Positions 6,615-14,535 of a stretch of 64,000 nucleotides of DNA are shown here, one piece after another (position 1 is the stretch's first letter; each line of letters starts with the position of its first letter). The notes under the pieces are model-generated. The model did not search any database. It was not told the origin of the DNA and worked only from the letters and a program-made list of their open reading frames with translations. The DNA is from an uncultured Parabacteroides sp. (lineage in GTDB: Bacteria; Bacteroidota; Bacteroidia; Bacteroidales; Tannerellaceae). Both the position numbers and the translations under genes were made by a program. The stretch covers positions 1 through 64,000 of the forward strand of contig CAJTMR010000013.1 of the NCBI GenBank assembly GCA_910577325.1, given 5' to 3'.

Positions 6615-8621
6615 ATGCAAAACGAAGATGATTTGCGTGGACTTGCCAAAGTAATGGAGTTCATGCGTGCTATCAGCATTTTATTTGTAGTAATCAATAT
6701 TTATTGGTTCTGTTACCAATCTATTCAGGAGTGGGGTATCAATATCGGCGTAGTCGATAGAATCCTGCTCGGTTTCCAGCGCACCGCCGGGCTGTTTTCC
6801 AGTATCTTTTGGACGAAGCTCTTTGCCGTACTGTTCCTCGCCCTTTCCTGTTTGGGGACTAAGGGCGTGAAGGAGCAGAAAATCACTTGGCGCAAGATAA
6901 TCCTTTGCGGCGTGACGGGCTTGTTGCTGTTCTTTTTCAACTGGTGGCTCTTGGCGCTCCCTTTGCCCTTATCGGCAAACACGGTGTTCTACATTGCCAC
7001 CCTCACAGCCGGATATATCTTTCTGCTTATGGCAGGCTTATGGATGTCCCGCCTGCTCAAAACCAACCTGCTTGAAGACGTGTTCAACGTGGAGAACGAA
7101 TCCTTTATGCAGGAAACTGAACTCAAGGAGAACGAGTATTCCGTCAATCTTCGTACCCGGTTCTGGTTCAGGGGAAAGACGTATGACGGATGGATTAACC
7201 TCGTTAATATTTTTCGTGCGACAATGGTATTGGGAACTCCGGGCAGCGGGAAATCCTATGCGATTATCAATCAGTATATTAAGCAGGTTATCGAAAAAGG
7301 ATTTTCCGTTTTCCTATATGATTTCAAATATCCCGACCTTTCCGAGATTGCTTACAACCATCTGATTAATAATCTGGACGGTTACAAGGTCAAACCGAAA
7401 TTCTACGTGATAAATTTCGATGATCCGGCGGGTAGCCACCGTTGTAATCCTATTCACCCGGACTTTATGACGGACATATCCGATGCTTACGAGAGTGCGT
7501 ACACGATTATGCTCAACCTCAATCGGACTTGGATCAGCAAGCAGGGCGACTTCTTTGTTGAATCACCTATCATTTTGTTAGCCAGCATTATATGGTATTT
7601 GAAAATCTACAAGAACGGCAAGTATTGCACCTTCCCCCATGCGATAGAATTTCTGAACCGGAAGTACGCCGATATTTTCCCTATCCTGACAAGTTACCCC
7701 GAACTGGAGAACTATCTTTCCCCGTTCATGGATGCTTGGGAAAGTTCGGCGGTGGAACAGTTGCAGGGGCAGATAGCCAGTGCCAAAATCCCGCTTTCCC
7801 GCATGATTTCCCCAGCTCTCTACTGGGTGATGACGGCGGATGATTTCACACTCGACATCAACAATCCCGAAGAACCGAAAGTGCTTGTAGTCGGTAACAA
7901 TCCCGACAGGCAGGGCATATACGGCGCAGCGTTGGGACTGTATAACTCCCGAATTGTCAAGCTGATAAACAAGAAGAAACGGCTCAAATCCGCCGTTATC
8001 ATTGACGAGTTACCCACCATCTACATGCGTGGGCTGGATAACCTCATTGCCACCGCCCGAAGTAACAAGGTAGCCGTCATGCTCGGCTTTCAGGATTTCA
8101 GCCAGTTAAAAAGGGATTACGGCGACAAGGAGAGTGCCGTTATCTGCAACACCGTCGGCAATGTCTTTGCAGGTCAGGTAGTTGCCGAAACCGCCAAAAC
8201 GTTAAGTGAACGTTTCGGCAAGGTCTTGCAGAAACGGCAGAACATGACTATCAACCGCAACGAGACTTCCGTTTCCATCAATACCCAGATGGATAGCCTT
8301 ATCCCGGCATCCAAAATCAGCAACTTAACGCAGGGTATGTTTGTCGGAGCAGTCGCCGATAACTTCGACGAACGCATCGAGCAGAAGATTTTCCATGCCG
8401 AGATTGTCGTGGATAACGAACAGGTCAAGCGGGAAACCGCCCGTTACGTGAAGATACCGCAGATTATCGACTTCACCGACAAGGACGGCAACGACACCAT
8501 GCAGCAGCAGATTGATGCGAACTACTACCGCATCAAGAACGAGGTCAAGCAGATTGTTGCCGACGAAATCGAGCGTATCAAGGCTGATCCCGAACTCTCG
8601 CACCTGATTAAGAACGTGTGA
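6615..8621 (+). CDS. mobC: MobC, VirD4/TraG-family type IV coupling protein
   Basis: A 668-residue inner-membrane ATPase that recruits the relaxase-DNA complex to the transfer channel. It has hydrophobic segments within residues 15-40, 55-75, 90-115 and 120-145. The Walker A loop is GTPGSGKS (residues 207-213) and Walker B is AVIIDELPTIY (D464, E465). The conserved FQDFSQLKRDYG sensor segment follows. All motifs look intact. A strong hairpin terminator begins 10 bp after the stop and closes the mob operon. Confidence 0.92.
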   Translation: MQNEDDLRGLAKVMEFMRAISILFVVINIYWFCYQSIQEWGINIGVVDRILLGFQRTAGLFSSIFWTKLFAVLFLALSCLGTKGVKEQKITWRKIILCGVTGLLLFFFNWWLLALPLPLSANTVFYIATLTAGYIFLLMAGLWMSRLLKTNLLEDVFNVENESFMQETELKENEYSVNLRTRFWFRGKTYDGWINLVNIFRATMVLGTPGSGKSYAIINQYIKQVIEKGFSVFLYDFKYPDLSEIAYNHLINNLDGYKVKPKFYVINFDDPAGSHRCNPIHPDFMTDISDAYESAYTIMLNLNRTWISKQGDFFVESPIILLASIIWYLKIYKNGKYCTFPHAIEFLNRKYADIFPILTSYPELENYLSPFMDAWESSAVEQLQGQIASAKIPLSRMISPALYWVMTADDFTLDINNPEEPKVLVVGNNPDRQGIYGAALGLYNSRIVKLINKKKRLKSAVIIDELPTIYMRGLDNLIATARSNKVAVMLGFQDFSQLKRDYGDKESAVICNTVGNVFAGQVVAETAKTLSERFGKVLQKRQNMTINRNETSVSINTQMDSLIPASKISNLTQGMFVGAVADNFDERIEQKIFHAEIVVDNEQVKRETARYVKIPQIIDFTDKDGNDTMQQQIDANYYRIKNEVKQIVADEIERIKADPELSHLIKNV

Positions 8622-8630
8622 TAAAATGAA

Positions 8631-8675
8631 AAACGGCTATTCCGGCCAGACAGATTGCTGGCGGAATAGCCGTTT
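8631..8675. terminator. Terminator after mobC
   Basis: A perfect 14-bp inverted repeat, AAACGGCTATTCCG (8631-8644) and CGGAATAGCCGTTT (8662-8675), starts 10 bp after the mobC stop. It could also end the minus-strand cargo operon, since on the minus strand it is followed by TTTTCATTTTAT. Confidence 0.85.
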
Positions 8676-8704
8676 CTATAATCCTACAAATTTATATTTA
8701 TCAA

Positions 8705-8793
8705 CTATTTCTCACCACACAACGGCAGCAACGCATTAGCCTGCAAGCATCCCAGTTCACTACTTCTGTGCCAGTCCTCACAAGCCCCGTTCT
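8705..8793 (-). pseudogene. Orphan 3' tail of a TPR-protein gene (copy 3)
   Basis: On the minus strand the DNA encodes KNGACEDWHRSSELGCLQAN and a tail ending LPLCGEK followed by TAG at 8705-8707. It lies directly after the stop of the 375-residue gene. It is nearly identical to the true C-terminus of the TPR gene at 11066-12364, but no gene body precedes it. It is one of three copies of the same roughly 95-bp tail in this cargo region and marks a past tandem duplication and deletion. Confidence 0.75.
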
Positions 8794-9921
8794 TTAGAAG
8801 GAAAATATTCCGTTTTTATATGTTTTCCAGTAATCTTCGCTCTTGGAAAAACTATCAGGACAATACTTCTTAATAATCGCTTCCACTTTCTCTTTCCATT
8901 CACCGGAAATGGCAACACGATACCTCTGATTGCCAAATTCTCCATGTTTATAAGGAATATTTCTCTCTTTGGCAAGAAAAAGATATGCATAATAATCAAC
9001 CGGGTTACCGATGGCAGCAGGTTCTTCATCTCTATCGGCGTCCGGGATGTATTCAATATTACCATCTTCATCGTACAATACAAATGTCCCCTTGCTATAT
9101 GCTTCTGTAATCAACTCTTTTTCTTCGTTAGTTAAAGGTATTCCTTCTGCACCAACATACTTGACAAATTCCGGGCAAATACTTACATATTTTCGATCTA
9201 CCAAATATAATGTATCGGTTGTAGCCAAACTTTTCTGATCTCCTTCACATATTTGTTTTTTTGTGTCGCGATTATCTTCTTCTCTACGCTTATTTTCCCA
9301 GTATTCTTCACTTTGGGAATAACTGTCGGGACAATATTTCTTGATAATAGCATTTACCTTCTCTTTCCATTTATCGGAAATGGTAACGTCAAAGTCCAAA
9401 GTACACACTCTGAATTTCCGATGTATATAGGATATTGTATATACATTTTCCGTATCTTCCCCCTTCACTGCAAACAGATAAGCATTATACGGTAACAGAG
9501 TGGGAGGTTCAACAATATCATAAGAGTCCTCAATATATAGGAGATTACCAAATTCATCATACCGATTAAAGTCTAATACAGCAAATTCCCCTTTACTATA
9601 TGCCTCTACAATCATGTTCTTTTCTTCGGACGTTAAGGCAATTAATTTAGCATCATCATAATGGTCGCCTTTCAAATCGACATGTTTCCGATCTATCAAA
9701 TAGAGTGTATCAGCAGTAGCCAACGTTTTTATTTCTCCCTCATATATCGGTTTCCATTTAAGAGTTTCTTCCTTACATATCCGTTCTTTAGTAAGGACGA
9801 CACCAAGAATATCTTCTTGTTCATTCTTCTTCTGTTCTTGGGCATTGATATTTAATCCTAAACTTAGTAGTCCCATAACCAAAAGCATTTTTAGTTTCAT
9901 AATCCATAATTTATTAGTCAT
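8794..9921 (-). CDS. Secreted protein with an internally duplicated domain
   Basis: A 375-residue protein of unknown function. The signal peptide is MKLKMLLVMGLLSLGLNINAQ, from a start at 9900 or from the ATG at 9921 that overlaps the preceding tail as ATGA. Two homologous halves follow. Each has LATxDTLYLxDRKxV, a middle EAYSKGxF segment, a YNAYLF/YYAYLF strand, and a closing KWKEKVNAIIKKYCPDS or EWKEKVEAIIKKYCPDS block (about residues 60-215 and 225-365). No catalytic motif is visible. The first 11 residues match those of the gene at 10032-11069, showing that the 5' ends were duplicated. Last gene of an AT-rich cargo operon; a cell-surface or immunity-like role is possible but not shown. 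Confidence 0.75.
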   Translation of the reverse strand: MTNKLWIMKLKMLLVMGLLSLGLNINAQEQKKNEQEDILGVVLTKERICKEETLKWKPIYEGEIKTLATADTLYLIDRKHVDLKGDHYDDAKLIALTSEEKNMIVEAYSKGEFAVLDFNRYDEFGNLLYIEDSYDIVEPPTLLPYNAYLFAVKGEDTENVYTISYIHRKFRVCTLDFDVTISDKWKEKVNAIIKKYCPDSYSQSEEYWENKRREEDNRDTKKQICEGDQKSLATTDTLYLVDRKYVSICPEFVKYVGAEGIPLTNEEKELITEAYSKGTFVLYDEDGNIEYIPDADRDEEPAAIGNPVDYYAYLFLAKERNIPYKHGEFGNQRYRVAISGEWKEKVEAIIKKYCPDSFSKSEDYWKTYKNGIFSF

Positions 9922-10022
9922 TCTTTTTCACCGCACAACGGCAGCAACGCATTAGCCTGCAAGCATCCCAATTCACTACTTCCGTGCCAGTCCTCACCAA
10001 CCCCGTTCTTATCGGCATCCAT
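9918..10022 (-). pseudogene. Orphan 3' tail of a TPR-protein gene (copy 2)
   Basis: A 34-codon frame, MDADKNGVGEDWHGSSELGC through LPLCGEKE, equals the C-terminal tail of the TPR protein at 11066-12364 with a few substitutions. It ends in TGA overlapping the ATG of the next gene (ATGA), exactly as the full-length TPR gene overlaps its own downstream neighbour. It is therefore a leftover from duplication of the TPR-tail/lipoprotein-start junction. It could be translated as a short peptide. Confidence 0.75.
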
Positions 10023-10031
10023 ATTTTATTA

Positions 10032-11069
10032 TTACTTAAAAGTCTCAAATACTATCGTATCATTTTCACGCCATTTCGTCCAGCCGGAGAACGTAAGCGG
10101 TTCACCTATTGTAATCATCGCCACACTTTCGAGTTTTATCCAGTTTCCTTGTATCTCAACACCTCTGCAAGTATATCCATATACCTTACCGTTGATACTT
10201 TCGCCATTATCATATTCACAAGTCATAATTACTTCCCCATTAGGTTTATCGTATAAATCAAAAGTTTGCAAACTAACAAGTCCTTTCCCTATCAGACTAT
10301 CCCCATAGCTTTCCGAAATAGTGTTGTTAGCAGGCACTAACTTTTCTTCCCATTTAGAGCAGTCTAATAAATTACCATATTTTTCTATATTGAAAACTGC
10401 CAATTTCCCTTTATATTTTCCCACGGTGGAAATACCTATTTCTATATGTAAATCTAAATCATAGTTCTCTTTGTATGTAGTAAACCAATACTCGACCGTT
10501 GAATTTTCTGCCGCTTGATTTTTCCCAACGTAATCCGGTTCTCCAAGAGTAGCAACAAATCTTTCCAGTACACTTTCTTGTGTTGCTTCTCTACTTTTAA
10601 GCCCATTTATCACAAAGTCAATTATTCCTTGATCTGTAAAAAAGGAATTACTTTCTATTCGGAATATAAACCCGTCTTTTAAAGGAATATCCTTAGAATA
10701 AGGGTTGTAAAAAGACACCAATATTGTATCTTCATCTTTATCTATAATTGTCGTTTGGCTATTCCCGTTTCTTGGGCTCAACTTATCTTCTCCAATCTCT
10801 GGATTCCGAAGTTCCCAACCTATTTTTTGTAAGTCTGACAATTTACAAGGTAAAGTGATTTTGCACCCTTTAATTATTAGCCCGGACTTCCAAAAATCCA
10901 TAGGTATATTTTTTATATCTGCCATAGTTATAACTTCTCGTTTCGCTTTGACTTGAAATTCTTCTTTTCCTTTGTCTTTTTGTGCATTGCCACAACTTCC
11001 AAGTCCAAAACAAAATATTCCCATAATCAAAAGTATTTTTAGTTTCATAATCCATAATTTATTAGTCAT
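10032..11069 (-). CDS. Lipoprotein with C-terminal SH3-like module shared with the TonB-domain protein
   Basis: A 345-residue protein with a lipoprotein signal (MKLKILLIMGIFCFGLGSCG, lipobox before the second-last C). The body (residues 35-245) is not recognised. The last 85 residues (about 258-345) contain DSLIGKGLVSL, FDLYDKPNGEVIMTCEYDNG and FSGWTKWRENDTIVF. The same module occurs in the protein at 13379-14122 (DSLVGNELISL, LYDKPDGNITYSCDYENG, FYGWTKWRNNDSIMF), so it is a mobile domain of this cargo region, probably a small beta-barrel. The start overlaps the stop of the TPR gene (ATGA). The ATG at 11069 or the one seven codons later could initiate. Confidence 0.72.
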   Translation of the reverse strand: MTNKLWIMKLKILLIMGIFCFGLGSCGNAQKDKGKEEFQVKAKREVITMADIKNIPMDFWKSGLIIKGCKITLPCKLSDLQKIGWELRNPEIGEDKLSPRNGNSQTTIIDKDEDTILVSFYNPYSKDIPLKDGFIFRIESNSFFTDQGIIDFVINGLKSREATQESVLERFVATLGEPDYVGKNQAAENSTVEYWFTTYKENYDLDLHIEIGISTVGKYKGKLAVFNIEKYGNLLDCSKWEEKLVPANNTISESYGDSLIGKGLVSLQTFDLYDKPNGEVIMTCEYDNGESINGKVYGYTCRGVEIQGNWIKLESVAMITIGEPLTFSGWTKWRENDTIVFETFK

Positions 11070-12364
11070 TCTTTTTCACCACACAACGGCAACAACACAT
11101 TAGCCTGCAAACATCCCAATTCACTACTTCTATGCCAGTCCTCACAAGCCCCGTTCTTATCGCCCGACTGGTTACGTGCCAGCCCACGACCATAGTACAA
11201 CTTTCCGTCACTCGGAAAAGCCTTTATTCCTTCGCCGTATGCTTCCGCAGCTTCCTTAAACCGTTTCAGGTCATACAGCGCACGCCCCAGATTGTTATAC
11301 AAATCCGCATCGGGAGAACAGTTCTTTATCGCCAACCGATAAATAGCGATTTCTCCCTCGTAATCTCCCATTTTATATTTTAGTACACCAAGATTGATAT
11401 AGCTACCAATATGATCTGGTTTGATTTTAAGTGTTTTGTTATAATCTGCAAGTGCACCTTTCATATCCCCTATCTCTGCTTTTAAATTGCCCCGATTGTA
11501 ATATGCAATAGCCAAATAGGGATCAACTTCTACCGCCTTGTTATAATCTATTAATGCTTTATCATTGTTACCCAGAGCAGTATGAGATTTTCCTCTGTTT
11601 GAATACACAGTAGCATAATTAGGATTAATATCAACAGCTTTGTCGTAATCCATTATTGCGCCAACGTTGTTGCCCAATGCCGATTTTACAGTTCCTCTAC
11701 CTGAATACGCAATGGCATAATTGGGATTAATTTCAATAGCCTTATCATAATCTATAACCGATTCTATATAATTACCTAAATCAGCTTTAAGCGTTGCTCT
11801 ATTTATATACGCAATAGCTAAATGAGAGTTAATCTTTATTGCTATATTGCAATCTATTAATGCTTCAGCATTATTTCCTAAATCAGCTTTAGCCTTTCCT
11901 CTATTGGAATAAGCAAGAGCAAAATCAGGCTTAATTTCAATCGCCTTATTATAATCTGTAATCGCTCCAGTATGATCTCCTAATGCCGCTTTTACAGTTC
12001 CTCGATTAGAATACGCAAAGGCATAATCCGGATTAATCTCAATTGCTTTGTTGTAATCTGTAATCGCATCCTCATTTTTTCCCAAATCTGCATTTTGATT
12101 TCCCCGTTTATAATAGGCAACAGCGTAATTTGAATCAATCTCAATAACTTTGTTATATTCCGCAATTGCCCCCAATTTATCGCCATTCTCGGACTTTACA
12201 CGTCCGCTTTCCATATAATTATGTACTAATGAATCCACCGAATAGGGCATAATAGTATCATTTTGCAAAGAATCTGTTCCTTGTTTTACCTGCTTATTTC
12301 CATTCGCTTGTCCGTAACTTGGCAGACATACAGCCAGTAATATGTAAACTATCCACTTATCCAT
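11066..12364 (-). CDS. Exported tetratricopeptide-repeat protein
   Basis: A 432-residue protein with a signal peptide (MDKWIVYILLAVCLPSYGQA). About ten consecutive 34-residue TPR units follow (from residue 58 to about 400), with the usual pattern YxxRGxxKxxLGxxxxAIxDYxKAIEINPxxA. The array is unusually regular and self-similar. It closes with the tail DKNGACEDWHRSSELGCLQA and LPLCGEKE, which is duplicated twice downstream as orphan fragments. TPR solenoids mediate protein-protein contacts; the partner here is unknown. It lies 4 bp after the Sel1 protein and overlaps the next gene by ATGA, so the five cargo genes form one operon. Confidence 0.85.
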   Translation of the reverse strand: MDKWIVYILLAVCLPSYGQANGNKQVKQGTDSLQNDTIMPYSVDSLVHNYMESGRVKSENGDKLGAIAEYNKVIEIDSNYAVAYYKRGNQNADLGKNEDAITDYNKAIEINPDYAFAYSNRGTVKAALGDHTGAITDYNKAIEIKPDFALAYSNRGKAKADLGNNAEALIDCNIAIKINSHLAIAYINRATLKADLGNYIESVIDYDKAIEINPNYAIAYSGRGTVKSALGNNVGAIMDYDKAVDINPNYATVYSNRGKSHTALGNNDKALIDYNKAVEVDPYLAIAYYNRGNLKAEIGDMKGALADYNKTLKIKPDHIGSYINLGVLKYKMGDYEGEIAIYRLAIKNCSPDADLYNNLGRALYDLKRFKEAAEAYGEGIKAFPSDGKLYYGRGLARNQSGDKNGACEDWHRSSELGCLQANVLLPLCGEKE

Positions 12365-12368
12365 ACGA

Positions 12369-13310
12369 TTATTTGTTACTCAACTGCCAAACTTGTTTAT
12401 TTTCTCGAAGTAATTTCTGTGCCCCCTCATGTTCTTGCCGTGCAGCAAGCCGAAGCCACCGGAAAGCCTCTTCATCGTTTTGCTCGACACCTTTACCGTC
12501 TTTATAACAACACCCCATCAAATATTGGGCATCATCATTTCCTTGTTCAGCCGCTTTGCGAAGCCATTTAACGGCTTCTGTATAATCAACATCAAGACCA
12601 CACAAACCCTTATAATAACATACCCCCAGATTTCTTTGCCCCATATCATATCCACCCTCTGCTGCAAGACGATACCACTTGATAGCCAAAGAATCGTTCT
12701 GTTCAACACCATCGCCGAGTGCATAACATCTTCCTATATGATTTTGTGCCCATAAATCCCCATGTTCGGCATCGTACAGATACGACTCAAACTGTGTGGC
12801 AAATTCAGGTTTCTTAGGCTTTGCCGCTTCTTCAAGTTCTCGCTTATGCAACCGTAGCTGACGATAAGCCTCTGCATCATAGTACAACCCTGTATTGTTT
12901 CCTCTGGTCATGTACCCGTTTTCTTTGTTTCCTCGCGCTGCATCCCAATGCATTTTAGCCAAAGGAAGTATAGGCAGACAAACGAGAATAATGAAATAAA
13001 CAGACTGCAAATGTTTATAGGTACAAATAGCAAGCAAAACAATATGCAGCATTACAACGCCCGCAAGCATGAAGATATAGAATAAATCTCCCAATCCACC
13101 ACCGAAATCAACTCTCAAATTCTCTACACCTTCACAAACGACTACCATAAAAAAGAACTCATAAGCCCACATCAGTAAATTCAAAACTATCCACAACCGT
13201 TGTTTCCAACCAAGTTTCAGATTATTATTAGCTGTATTCGTAAATAAATTAAGTATGATAACCAGAAGGCAAATGAAACAGACTGGCAACAATAAGGCTA
13301 CTAATCCCAT
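12369..13310 (-). CDS. Membrane protein with Sel1-like repeats
   Basis: A 313-residue protein. Four hydrophobic segments lie at about residues 3-24, 38-60, 70-95 and 100-120. A linker and at least three Sel1-type repeats (about residues 170-300) follow, with the signature AxxxLGxCYYxGxGVxxxxxEAxKWxRxAAEQG: for example IGRCYALGDGVEQNDSLAIK and MGCCYKDGKGVEQNDEEAFR. Sel1 repeats form TPR-like scaffolds. The membrane anchor would hold the scaffold at the inner membrane. Function is unknown; it is co-transcribed with the TPR protein. Confidence 0.8.
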   Translation of the reverse strand: MGLVALLLPVCFICLLVIILNLFTNTANNNLKLGWKQRLWIVLNLLMWAYEFFFMVVVCEGVENLRVDFGGGLGDLFYIFMLAGVVMLHIVLLAICTYKHLQSVYFIILVCLPILPLAKMHWDAARGNKENGYMTRGNNTGLYYDAEAYRQLRLHKRELEEAAKPKKPEFATQFESYLYDAEHGDLWAQNHIGRCYALGDGVEQNDSLAIKWYRLAAEGGYDMGQRNLGVCYYKGLCGLDVDYTEAVKWLRKAAEQGNDDAQYLMGCCYKDGKGVEQNDEEAFRWLRLAARQEHEGAQKLLRENKQVWQLSNK

Positions 13311-13378
13311 GATAAAAAGAATTTAATGATTGAAAATAGTATTAGTTTCACATATCAAATTTTACTGCATCTTATCTA

Positions 13379-14122
13379 TCATTCAATTCTAAAAGATACA
13401 GGCAACTTTACTTTGCATCGTACCGTTCTTTCAGCCGTATCAAACTCCAATTTTGTTCTGGTAGGTTTCCAACGCTTCGGCAAGTTCTTTATACACTCAA
13501 TAGCAGCTTCATCTATTTCATCGTTTACACTATTCTGGATTCTAAAGTCCGACATTGTACCGTCTTTCTCCACAACGAAAGAAACCATGACTCGACCTTG
13601 TACCCCCATCTGTCGGGCTGTTGGTGGATAACGTTTTTGCGCTTCTTTTTTCAGAAATTGTTCAATAGCTTCCTCACCGCCCGGATATTGAGGATATTCC
13701 TGACTATATACAGGAAACTCATAAATAGCGTTTTCGTCATAGGGCGAAATAAAGGGAAATCCCTCGCCTATGACCTTGAACATGATGGAATCATTGTTGC
13801 GCCACTTTGTCCAACCGTAAAATGGGAATGTCAACTTGTCCAAATTGATTAAGATATAATCCAATCTTATCCAATCATCCTTTATCTCTCCGGCTATGCA
13901 GATATATCCATTCTCATAATCACAGCTATAAGTTATATTACCATCCGGCTTGTCGTACAACATGAAAGGATACAAACTAATAAGTTCATTTCCAACCAAG
14001 CTATCCGCACAAAATACCGAATCATTGGAGTTTACCACTTTTCCATCGGAAGAAGCCCCTCGTTTGGTATTGGAACAAGTTGCCATAGCTATACATATTA
14101 ATAGGGTTATTACTGTTTTCAT
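13379..14122 (-). CDS. Lipoprotein-like protein with SH3-like module and TonB C-terminal domain
   Basis: A 247-residue protein opening MKTVITLLICIAMATCSNTK with a lipobox ending at C16. Residues about 40-125 are the module shared with the protein at 10032-11069. Residues about 155-245 form a TonB_C domain: QKRYPPTARQMGVQGRVMVS, FVVEKDGTMSDFRIQNS, then IKNLPKRWKPTRTK. TonB_C domains normally link inner-membrane energy to outer-membrane receptors. Here there is no transmembrane anchor beyond the lipid and no Pro-rich spacer, so it is a stand-alone TonB_C lipoprotein of the kind common in Bacteroidetes. First gene of the cargo operon, downstream of two -7 boxes and the palindrome at 14292-14315. 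Confidence 0.8.
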   Translation of the reverse strand: MKTVITLLICIAMATCSNTKRGASSDGKVVNSNDSVFCADSLVGNELISLYPFMLYDKPDGNITYSCDYENGYICIAGEIKDDWIRLDYILINLDKLTFPFYGWTKWRNNDSIMFKVIGEGFPFISPYDENAIYEFPVYSQEYPQYPGGEEAIEQFLKKEAQKRYPPTARQMGVQGRVMVSFVVEKDGTMSDFRIQNSVNDEIDEAAIECIKNLPKRWKPTRTKLEFDTAERTVRCKVKLPVSFRIE

Positions 14123-14165
14123 TCCTCAATATTTCAAGTTAAACAATTCCGTTTCCATTCTCCGC

Positions 14166-14228
14166 CAAAGATACCCCGCCGTCCTTCAATTCCCTTTTCG
14201 TTTCCCGTCCGTTCTTTTTCGATAATCG
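14166..14228 (-). promoter_or_regulatory. Proximal promoter of cargo operon with 34-bp shared box
   Basis: On the minus strand a -7 box TATCTTTG (14166-14173) lies 43 bp before the ATG at 14122. Exactly 21 bp upstream of it is a 34-bp box (14195-14228) that begins CGATTATCGAAAAAGAACGG. The same box, at the same 21-bp spacing from a -7 motif, precedes rteC (24818-24851) and the AraC-like gene (27794-27827). Confidence 0.75.
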
Positions 14229-14269
14229 TCCGCAAAAGGATATTTAACGGCTTCATTTGTCCTTTTGCC

Positions 14270-14315
14270 CAAATATAAAACAAAATCCCGAAAAATACAG
14301 TAATTACTGTATTTT
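14270..14315 (-). promoter_or_regulatory. Distal promoter with 24-bp perfect palindrome
   Basis: A minus-strand -7 box TATATTTG (14270-14277) sits 14 bp from a perfect 24-bp palindrome at 14292-14315, half-site AAAATACAGTAA. A near-identical arrangement occurs at 27923-27968. A dyad covering the -33 region is typical of an operator or activator site. Confidence 0.7.
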
Positions 14316-14535
14316 ATTTCCCTGATGCCTGATAAAAGACTTCCCCCTTTGCTTTATATCACTTTGCACCCCGAACTTTCCCCATTCTCCCGCTATCCGC
14401 CACGACAAACCTGCGAACCGGACGACAAGTAGCGACAGCCCGCCGTAAACTTGCTAATTATCAATACATTCCCCTATATATTTACGTCCGGTTTCCACTG
14501 AAACCGTTAGTATTCACCATTAAAAATTTAAGTTT

